Assembly: GCF_000003605.2 (NCBI RefSeq) | Contig: NW_003124907.1 | Location: 110,561 to 121,601, forward strand | DNA length: 11,041 nucleotides | From: Saccoglossus kowalevskii | Taxonomy: Eukaryota; Hemichordata; Enteropneusta; Harrimaniidae | Direction of reading: 5' to 3' | Part shown: in pieces, positions 1 through 6,229 of the stretch | How the letters are laid out: every line of letters starts with the position of its first letter | Numbering within the stretch: the first letter of the stretch is position 1 | Notes under the pieces: model-generated | Seen by the model: only the letters and a program-made list of their open reading frames with translations | The model's database searches: none | Told to the model about the DNA's origin: nothing | Made by a program: the position numbers and the translations under genes

Positions 1-859
1 CATAAGTACGACGTGGTTGTCTGGATTTTGTTTCCTGATTGCTGAGTCTTCGCAATGTATTTACGGTTTGTATAATTATTATTATTATTTTCCCAAGGCG
101 AAGATAAGCTGAAGGACCATGAGTCCCATGCATGGACTGAGTGAAAGAAAATATGTTTAACCCTAAAATAAAACGTAATATTACACCTCTTTGAGTATTT
201 GTTAATTTTATATTAAGTTTGTCATGACAGTATGTTAACTTTGTAATTATCCTGAAAAATCTCGTCTTTTGTTTATAATTTGTTTGAAATGTCTGTCGAT
301 AATGTCCCAATAATTTGTTTGGAATATCGATCCTCGTTGGTTTCTCCATTTACTGAGTTTAGGACGGGCGTCGGTCCCGACGTCCGGCATTCAACACAAT
401 CAGCCGAGACAGAACAAACATTGACCGTCATTCATGGTATCATGTCCCGTAATTTGTGGGCTGAAAACCCAAATAATTAAACAAGTAGAGTTGTTCGCGG
501 TGAAACAGTCGCCCTGTAGTCGATGCAACTGTCATGAATTTGTTTTTGCGTATCTGTTGACCGACTTAATTAGCTGATTATTAGCTGAATTGCTGTGTTA
601 TGTCTGTCATCGTTTAGGCCTATTTGAAGTTTTGGACGGAACTTGGCTCAGTGATTTGGAACTAATTACCAGATAACCGCCGCTATTCAGACTATTCATT
701 CTGACAGTTTATATTCATAGTTAGTAATGTAGTGAACGATTAATCAAAAGATATGACGTATTCAGTGCTTAGTGTGATTGGCTTTATGATTGAAAGTTAC
801 GCCCTAGAGTCTTTTTTCTGTTTTGTAATTGGTTAGAGTTTTGAAAATGAATAAAGAGA
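1..859. other. No gene recognised
   Basis: AT-rich sequence with an (ATT)5 run at 75-89. A 66-codon open frame at 280-480 has no recognisable motif and no splice context that would tie it to a neighbour. On the minus strand this would be intron 3 of copy A, or sequence beyond it. Confidence 0.4.
75..89. repeat. (ATT)5 microsatellite
   Basis: Five ATT units. Confidence 0.8.
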
Positions 860-1160
860 GTTTTGAGTTGGTCTTGACGAGTACACCACGAGAGACACAG
901 TCTAGAGCAGTCCTGGAGAGACTTGGGGCGAACCTTGACGCAGTCTAAGAGAGTCTTGGATCAGCCTTGCGATAGTCTTGGGGATTTTTCCCCAGGGCGC
1001 CGTGTCTTATAGAGTGCTCGATTGACCGACTAAGACGAGAGCTGAAACGTTGTGTATGACTTATTTGACTGTAAAGTATAAGTGACTTTCCCGATCCCAT
1101 ACCTCAAGGGGACGCGATATAGAGACGAGACGAGATTCTCGCCTGACACGTGCAGAGAAC
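860..1160. repeat. CpG-rich block with degenerate CTTG repeats; possible retroelement remnant
   Basis: Richer in G, C and CpG than its surroundings. Variants of (A/G)(G/C)TCTTG(G/A) or ACTTGGGG recur about every 15-35 bases between 868 and 985 (GGTCTTGACG, GACTTGGGG, CCTTGACG, GTCTTGGAT, CCTTGCG, GTCTTGGGG). The block ends in a hairpin GGGGA-TTTT-TCCCC (980-993). An AATAAA lies just upstream (about 850). This pattern could fit an LTR R/U5 region or the 5' leader of a retroelement, but no terminal repeat pair, primer-binding site or gag/pol frame was found. Confidence 0.3.
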
Positions 1161-2300
1161 CCAGAGAGAGAAGAATTTTCCCCCTGATACAACTTCAACT
1201 AGCAATTTTCACCTTGAAATCAAACAAAATAAAAATTCGAAGATCATCGGGGAATAGGTTAAAAACCATTCTTAGCAATCGCTATTTTATTCGAATCTAT
1301 GAAATTCATGAGTTTTTCGACATTTGTTGGGAACATCCGCGCTAAAAATAGTTGAAAATGTGGATGTGGTTCTGTCGCAAAGTTCTGTTGATAATACGGA
1401 CAAATATGGTTATGTGACCCAGGTCGTACTCCGATCAGGTGACTTTCAGCCAATCAATGATGTTGTAACAAAGCATATTTGACGCTAATTAAGGGTCTTC
1501 GTACCATCCAATTTCCAATCAAACAAATTTCTCGTCGATTCATAGAGTTTTTGTGTGTCATGACAGGCTTCAAATTATTCACTGAAAAACATCGGTATAT
1601 TTTGACAAACGGGTGGGATTTAACCTCAGTTCAAAATGAAACTCGGCTGAGATACATTATAGTCCACGGACTATCAGTATGCTTCAAAAGTGTGAAATAA
1701 GGTTAAACAGAGTAGGGTCGATGATTTTCAACCCTGAAGGACTTCCGTAAGAATCTTGATTTTCGAATTGTTCATCGACTGGCCACCAAATATTTATGGC
1801 TATAACTAAATTTGAAACGTGTTTTTTTAACCCCAATAAATTATTCATATATGTTAAGCTCTGTCCGATTTTTTTCAGAGCATGTGGCCGTTTTTTGTCT
1901 AAAATAGTGTTTGTGTAAATACTTTTACGGTAAGTATAGATCGAGCTCATTTACTGATCGTGACTTCATTTTGAAAATTGGATGTCAAATTTTAACAGAC
2001 CGACCGCCTTTAGACCGACGTGGTTTTGGTATCGTTATTTTTGGAATAAATCATTTACATTTTCCTCGTTTCTCTGCTCTGTCAAAATGAGTTACATATT
2101 GTTTTTTCACGTAACTGTCTCATGAAAATAAAATATTACATTTAGAACAAGCACCCAAAAGACGTAACAAGATGTCCCGGTTCAGTTGCTTTCACGAAAC
2201 AAGTGTCATGCCAGAATTTAATAATAGTTGTGCAATACTAGTTGTGTTTCACACTTTACTATCAAAACCACTCATGTGTCAGTGATGAGTGTTTGGGCGA
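1161..2300. other. No gene recognised
   Basis: AT-rich sequence with several open frames under 90 codons on both strands and no recognisable domain. The only structure noted is the CCGACCGC motif at 2000-2007 with ACCGACG just after it. A consensus-like donor GTAAGTAT at 1930 on the plus strand has no partner exon that I can support. Confidence 0.4.
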
Positions 2301-2432
2301 GCGGTCGGTGTTTTCAATGAGCGAGCGAAAAAAACGATTAAAATGCGGTCGGTTTCCGGTCGGACAAGACCGCGCGGTCGGAAATTAAGCAATAAGCGGA
2401 AGGTGAAGCAGAAGTAAAAGCGGAAGGTTGGA
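2301..2432. repeat. GCGGTCGG octamer cluster with palindrome
   Basis: A GC-rich island in AT-rich sequence. The octamer GCGGTCGG or a one-base variant occurs at 2301-2308, 2345-2352, 2356-2363 (CCGGTCGG) and 2374-2381. It overlaps a perfect 12-bp palindrome GACCGCGCGGTC (2368-2379) and a CGGTC/GACCG hairpin (2357-2372, six-base loop). Two copies of GCGGAAGGT follow (2396-2404, 2420-2428). The reverse complement CCGACCGC occurs at 2000-2007, so the cluster could be one end of an inverted-repeat element. No transposase or target duplication was seen. Confidence 0.5.
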
Positions 2433-2750
2433 CGAAATGAGTATTGTACGTAAATCAACTTTGTAGTATTGATATGCAAATCGGATCTTTCATCAAGTGT
2501 CAATTAGGATTACTTTTTGTGATTGTGTTTATAGAGAATCGCACGTGGAATGTTCAGAAATAAAAAAAAACGTTGAAATGAGCCTTATAAAGTTGAGTTT
2601 TTGTATAGAATAAAAGCACAGTCATATATATTGTCCTAACCACATTACACGTATTCTAACCCCCTAAGAAGTTTAGTTTGCATGGGCGGCAGATGCTTAT
2701 TCTGTCAATAATGTTCATATTATGTCATGTAATACTTGCAAGGAACTAAC
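2433..2750. other. Start of copy A intron 3; no feature recognised
   Basis: AT-rich sequence downstream of the exon 3 donor. No FOXRED2 exon 4 was found by eye on the minus strand. Confidence 0.5.
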
Positions 2751-3002
2751 CTCAAAACTCCCACGTAATGCGTATTCCAAGCTAATTTGTATGGTGTTCT
2801 TGAAAACATGTGTATAAAATTTGTTGCACTCATGATATAATCAGCAGTCTCAAATCCTGAATTCCCCTTCCCCATTATCAATACCGTCTTCCCTTCATAA
2901 TCTGCTTTATCCATCGACATGTCTTCATATCCCACTGTATGTTCAACCCCTTTAAAATGGGGAATATTTGGCAGAGATAAGCCGGTTCCAACAATCACAG
3001 TT
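2751..3002 (-). CDS. FOXRED2: FOXRED2-like copy A, coding exon 3 (NADPH-binding Rossmann motif)
   Basis: This exon is 252 bases and encodes residues 169-251 plus split codons. The acceptor is TTTACTCAG with AG at 3004-3003, and the first base completes Gly-168. The segment [16 protein letters not shown] matches the strand that carries the 'ATG' motif in flavin monooxygenase-like enzymes. Here the motif reads GTG (173-175) where human FOXRED2, as I recall it, has ATG. The second dinucleotide motif is [11 protein letters not shown] (212-222), followed by NFIHMFSR and the THYVG block. The donor GTTAGT begins at 2750, leaving AG of a split Arg-252. If intron 3 were retained, the frame would stop about a dozen codons later. 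Confidence 0.9.
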
Positions 3003-4985
3003 CTGAGTAAAAAATACAAAAAAAAAGACTTAGCAAAATTCAGCATTGTAAAAGCAAAGATTTCAGGACATTTAAAAATTCCATGATCAAGGTTACTCCT
3101 TTGACTGAATTTAATGAATAATATTGATTGTGCTGTTTACTAAATTATGAACTTATCACACTATATATACTATATATTAGAAGCTAGCACACATATGTGT
3201 GTGATGTTGTTGTTAGTCGTCGGGGCAATAGCAAATGCAATAGAGACATACTTTTAGTTAATTACTGTAAATCGTTTTAGCCATATGTACTGGCTCAGTA
3301 AGTCTATTTAAATTTCAGGCCACATTAGACTCTATGTTGTACGCACATAAAAATAGTAAGTTGATTTTATTAAAGTTTGGATCAATTGCGTTATTATTTG
3401 AGAACAAGAGATTGCATTGATACTTTTCTAGCTGTGCTGGCATCATATTTTGATGTCATATATACCGAATCCTAGGACTAGTGGTCAATTATGTGAGGAA
3501 TATGTAGCATCCTCTGTCATTTATTGCGTTCACAGTGTCCATGCAACTCAATGCAACTCACTTAAGTGAGATAACAAAATGAGAACCCCTCCGTGAAAAA
3601 CACTCACTTCGTTCTGAATCTCAAGTGGTCGCATGAAAAAGAAGACAAGAATAATTCTATCAACAGCTATCTGTTGTTCCACAGACATTGTTAAAAATAT
3701 AATGATAACTTACCCACAGTCATATGTATTGTTACTTTGGTCTTGCATTTGAAATTCAAATTTGTCTCGTCGTTTGACGTTCACAATGTTGGTATTGTAC
3801 TTGACATTGATACCATGCTTCTCTGTGTAATCTTGAAGATATTTCACAAAAACATCAGCATGTGGAAAGAAATCGTGAGAATAATGTCTGTAAAATAATA
3901 AAAATAGCATGGTGAAATATAGGAACAAATGTAAATTCCAGTGATCCTGATTTGTTGTCATTCTTATTCTTATGTCTTCAAATTTACACTCTGTGAAACA
4001 AGCTTGTATGACTTTTCTTGCAGGAACAATCACATACCCTGTCTTTAATTATCGTACCGTTATTCGGAGGTCGGTGCAAAGCTGCTTACATGAATGTGTC
4101 TAACAGACAGACGAATCAGAAAACAGCTTGTTTGTTGGCGTATATGTTTGACATTGTATATAAACTTCTACTCTATACTTATTTTTCCCTCCCCACATTC
4201 ATTTCATAAGCGCTGATCATGGAAGCATGCCCGCCTCATCAATATGACTAGCCAATGTAGATGCCATATATAATCCGATCGCACCATTGTAGTGCATATA
4301 CATTTATATCATACCAGTATGTTATTTTTATTAGTATTTCGACAAACTCATGCTTCGATTGTTTTAACTGTATACACTGAATTGGTCACATTGAGGGTAC
4401 ACAACAATCTTCGCTCACATAAAAACAACTCTAGTTCACCTGGAAATCTGTAATTCCGTGTGCCCTAATTATATTCTTTATTGTTTCTCATAATTGTTAT
4501 TTGTTCTGACAATTTTTTACACACTTCATTCCACCATTAATTTCCAAACGATCCATTAATCTGGGAGTATCATACCTCGTCATACACTGCTATCAACATA
4601 TATCAACAGATCGATAACATAGTTTAGGTGCAACAAAAAACATCGATGATTTTTACCTCATCTGCAAACTGTCATCGTCGCTTAGAAGAGAATTCCAATC
4701 GTGTCTCAAATTGAACTCCTTATTTGTTTTTCCAGTATTCCGTTTATTGATACTGATCATTGTCCTGTGTCTTGGATAGTCTATGAAGAATGCGCCAGAT
4801 GTGTTGGTTCGTTCAAAGATCAAGTAGTCTCTTCCGGCTTTATGTAAGAAATAACCTAACTGTAGTCCTGATGGTCCAGCACCAATTATGCAGTAATCTT
4901 TCTTTAATTCTGGTTGGTTTGTCGTGCAGTTGGTGATTATGACCTGCATATACAGCCATATCAACCAGACGATGTGTGGCAACAT
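2751..4985 (-). CDS. FOXRED2: FOXRED2-like ER flavoprotein, copy A: three 5' coding exons (partial)
   Basis: Coding exons 4985-4657, 3887-3714 and 3002-2751 join in frame through phase-2 GT-AG introns into the N-terminal 252 residues of a FOXRED2 (ERFAD) type protein. In animals this is a soluble ER-lumenal FAD/NADPH flavoprotein that works in ER-associated degradation with SEL1L, OS-9 and ERdj5. Visible parts in order: a hydrophobic signal peptide (about residues 4-18), the FAD Rossmann motif GAGPSG (35-40), the family block HDWNSLLS near 95-102, and a second dinucleotide motif GKGNSG (212-217). The motif block [16 protein letters not shown] near the end of exon 3 also fits. Vertebrate FOXRED2 is nearly 700 residues, so well over half is missing. 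No later exon was found down to position 1, so the gene either continues beyond the window after a long intron or is truncated. A flavin monooxygenase is the main alternative; the INKR and HDWNSLLS blocks favour FOXRED2. Confidence 0.9.
3003..3713 (-). other. Intron 2 of copy A (711 bp)
   Basis: The donor is GTAAGT at 3713 and the acceptor is TTTACTCAG at 3003. It contains two tandem copies of ATGCAACTCA (3541-3560) running into a perfect 14-bp palindrome CTCACTTAAGTGAG (3557-3570). A second 14-bp palindrome, CACACATATGTGTG, lies at 3188-3201 beside an ACTATATAT repeat. I see no coding sequence in it. Confidence 0.8.
3714..3887 (-). CDS. FOXRED2: FOXRED2-like copy A, coding exon 2
   Basis: This exon is 174 bases and encodes residues 111-167 plus the parts of two split codons. 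The acceptor reads TTTTACAG (AG at 3889-3888). Its first base completes Arg-110 (AG+A) and continues [11 protein letters not shown], a block that in FOXRED2 directly follows the HDWNSLLS segment. The middle ([19 protein letters not shown]) matches the family region leading into the substrate/NADPH domain. The donor is a consensus GTAAGT starting at 3713, and the exon ends with GG of the split Gly-168. The length is a multiple of three and both junctions are phase 2. Confidence 0.9.
3888..4656 (-). other. Intron 1 of copy A (769 bp)
   Basis: The intron starts with a GTAAAA donor at 4656 and ends with a TTTTACAG acceptor at 3888. Several blocks match intron 1 of copy B in the same order and at similar distances from the donor. 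These are the first 57 bases, a stretch at 4440-4495, the block 4213-4272 (GGCATCTAC, CTAGTC, GGCGGGCA, TGATCA), a GAATGTGGG stretch near 4180-4205, and the 69-bp block 4012-4080. Short open frames on both strands here do not match any family I recognise. Confidence 0.8.
4012..4080 (-). other. Conserved intron 1 block, copy A
   Basis: These 69 bases match 10898-10966 at 59 positions without a gap. The block starts 576 bases after the exon 1 donor in both copies. Read with the gene it has stops in most frames and is not an obvious exon. On the opposite strand it is preceded by a good splice acceptor (CTTTTCTTGCAG, AG at 4022-4023). What it does, if anything, is unknown. Confidence 0.55.
4657..4985 (-). 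CDS. FOXRED2: FOXRED2-like copy A, coding exon 1 (signal peptide and FAD-binding start)
   Basis: This exon is 329 bases: 109 codons plus two bases of the split Arg-110 codon. The ATG at 4985 is chosen because it precedes a hydrophobic stretch typical of a signal peptide, and because copy B starts at the same codon. After the signal come an NCT sequon (Asn-19), a short linker, and the Rossmann sequence [18 protein letters not shown] with GAGPSG at 35-40. The acidic end of the second strand (Glu-58 in LIFER) is the expected ribose-binding residue for FAD. The exon ends ATG-AG before a GTAAAA donor at 4656. Copy B is the same length with no indel and 21 base differences. Confidence 0.92.
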
Positions 4986-5028
4986 GCTTGCAACAAAAAA
5001 TTACCAATATAATTGTGTAGTAGAACTG
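4986..5028 (-). other. 5' UTR part of the ATG exon, copy A, with tandem splice acceptor
   Basis: Upstream of the copy A ATG the minus strand reads a T-rich tract ending TTTCAG then CAG. This is a NAGNAG pair of acceptors with AG at 5030-5029 and at 5027-5026. Use of the first leaves 43 untranslated bases before the ATG, and use of the second leaves 40. Copy B has a CAG acceptor in the equivalent place, followed by related sequence (GTTTACTACGCA against GTTCTACTACACAA), and both 5' UTRs end in AAGC before the ATG. The shared layout argues that both genes start with an upstream non-coding exon. Confidence 0.6.
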
Positions 5029-5387
5029 CTGAAACAGGACAAAACATTCATGAGATACTGACGGTATTAATATATGATTGGGATGCCTCGAACCACCAGC
5101 TCGATGTGCGTTAAGTAATGGAAGTGAGCGAATGTGTTCCCAATATTACATTTGCCATGTGTCTTAGCTTACAATTTACAAAGCGTATCTGTTACACATA
5201 ACGAGATGCAATTAAAAATAGGAATAAAAAATAAAAATAAATGAATATAAACAGTGAAGTTGCTATAGTTCTATTTTACTCTGAATTGAATTGGATAGGT
5301 ATAAGTGTCTTGATTTAGCATGATGAATGAGTTTTAGTATTTACATGTGTTACATGATATTATTGATGTCATAATATGATCACAATA
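5029..5387 (-). other. Putative 5' UTR intron of copy A
   Basis: AT-rich sequence between the candidate donor at 5388 and the ATG-exon acceptor at 5029. A motif GGTTCGAGGC on the minus strand (5085-5094) resembles a Pol III B box, but no convincing tRNA-like fold or A box at normal spacing accompanies it. Confidence 0.35.
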
Positions 5388-5430
5388 CCTGCAGAGATCT
5401 ATCGATGTATTAAGAAGCGTGTGGCCATAC
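5388..5430 (-). other. Candidate 3' end of the 5' non-coding exon of copy A, with donor
   Basis: The minus strand reads CTCTGCAG then GTATTGTGATCATATTAT, with the putative donor G at 5388. The same 13-mer CTCTGCAGGTATT occurs on the plus strand upstream of copy B (8505-8517), in the same orientation relative to its gene. The match continues into the intron (ATC, then TATTAT) with one gap. Spliced to the acceptor at 5029, this would remove an intron of about 360 bases. The exon's 5' end is not visible, so the boundary at 5430 is nominal. Confidence 0.4.
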
Positions 5431-5631
5431 CCTGAATAAATGTCGTGAAATAAGAAGGAATGGGATAGTCACCTACCTTATTATTGTTTCCCCTTTGGTA
5501 AACGGGTGTTTGCAAATCGGGCATTAGTCTAATTACACATTTCAAGTAACAAAATGCTTAAAATCGATCTATACACATTTTGTTCAACTACTGTTGCGCT
5601 AGCTAACATTTTTAGATATTCAATATCACTG

Positions 5632-5652
5632 CTGTCTCTCCTGTCTCTCCTG
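5632..5652. repeat. Short tandem repeat, CTGTCTCTC unit
   Basis: Two full 9-bp units plus three bases of a third. Confidence 0.7.
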
Positions 5653-5712
5653 TTTAATTAAAATTAATATATAGTGCAGAAAGCCCATTCCAATCTTTTA
5701 TATGTCCTTGTA

Positions 5713-5769
5713 GTCTGGTGTCAACCAGACCACGTAGAATAGAAACGCATGTTGACCTTAACCAAGGTC
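5713..5769. other. Two adjacent perfect hairpins with four-base loops
   Basis: GTCTGGT-GTCA-ACCAGAC (5713-5730) has a perfect 7-bp stem. GACCTT-AACC-AAGGTC (5754-5769) has a perfect 6-bp stem. They lie 23 bases apart, in a stretch less AT-rich than its surroundings. A 61-codon minus-strand frame (5654-5839) covers them but shows no known motif. They could be a relic of an exon or a mobile element. Confidence 0.5.
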
Positions 5770-5998
5770 CCCCAAGTTCACATTCGTTATAGTATGAATC
5801 CCCTGTGCAGCACACTAACCCAGGATATGGTTTACTCAAATAGTTATTTGGTTATTTGTCTGTGTGATAATAGTTGTTTACAATAGGAAGTACTCTCCCA
5901 TAACCCATTGCACATGCATGCAATAACAAACTCACTAGTGCAGCAATGCAAAATGGTGAATGTCATACGTCAAACATTGGTAATGCAAAACGCGTTTT

Positions 5999-6011
5999 CA
6001 CACACACACAC
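5999..6011. repeat. (CA)6 microsatellite
   Basis: Six CA dinucleotides followed by CG. Confidence 0.85.
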
Positions 6012-6112
6012 GTTCGTGGCTGGTGGGAATGATGCCTCCTCCAATAGTGATGTATATCAGGCGTGCAATATACATTGTATATTTTCACGAAATTTGAACA
6101 TGCACTGCGACA

Positions 6113-6229
6113 CGATTGTAGCGCTTTAACTTTAACGACACAACAAACTTATCCTGGCATATACCCAATCACATGCAACGATTGTAGCGCTTTAACTTAA
6201 TAACACAAGAAACTTCTCCTGGCATATAT
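6113..6229. repeat. Imperfect tandem duplication, 66-bp period
   Basis: Unit 1 starts at 6113 and unit 2 at 6179, each opening CGATTGTAGCGCTTTAACTT. Both run on through a TAA(C)-ACACAA block to TCCTGGCATATA with a few substitutions and small indels. CATGCA also precedes each unit. This looks like a two-copy satellite or a local slippage duplication. No coding frame is kept. Confidence 0.8.

Larger units (their letters stand above)
5389..5999. other. Left part of divergent intergenic region
   Basis: Apart from the candidate 5' exon at its left edge, the short repeat and the hairpins, no gene is recognised. Near 5495-5515 two forkhead-like motifs face each other (GTAAAC and TGTTTGC). Such short motifs are common by chance. 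Confidence 0.35.

Noticed and set aside
1926-1936. Consensus-like plus-strand donor ACG-GTAAGTAT
   Set aside because: No upstream coding frame or acceptor on this strand makes an exon with it.
2720-2745. Read-through of exon 3 as the true C-terminus of copy A
   Set aside because: It would end the protein in the middle of the second dinucleotide domain, and a proper GTTAGT donor stands exactly at the phase-2 boundary.
4018-4209. Plus-strand 63-codon frame antisense to copy A intron 1, and its partner on the minus strand at 10979-10788
   Set aside because: The shared part of the frame shows mostly amino-acid-changing differences, and the copy A frame stops or shifts soon after. Treated as a conserved DNA block, not a gene.
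5085-5158. B-box-like GGTTCGAGGC with an A-box-like ATGGCAAATG upstream on the minus strand
   Set aside because: The boxes are over 50 bases apart, and I could not form a T stem or acceptor stem. Not enough for a SINE or tRNA call.
5471-5560. AAG-GTAGGT donor 448 bases before the copy A acceptor, with a GGTA word 451 bases before the copy B acceptor and scattered similarity between them
   Set aside because: The similarity is patchy, the copy B word is a poor donor, and the introns that would follow do not align. The near-equal spacing is probably coincidence.
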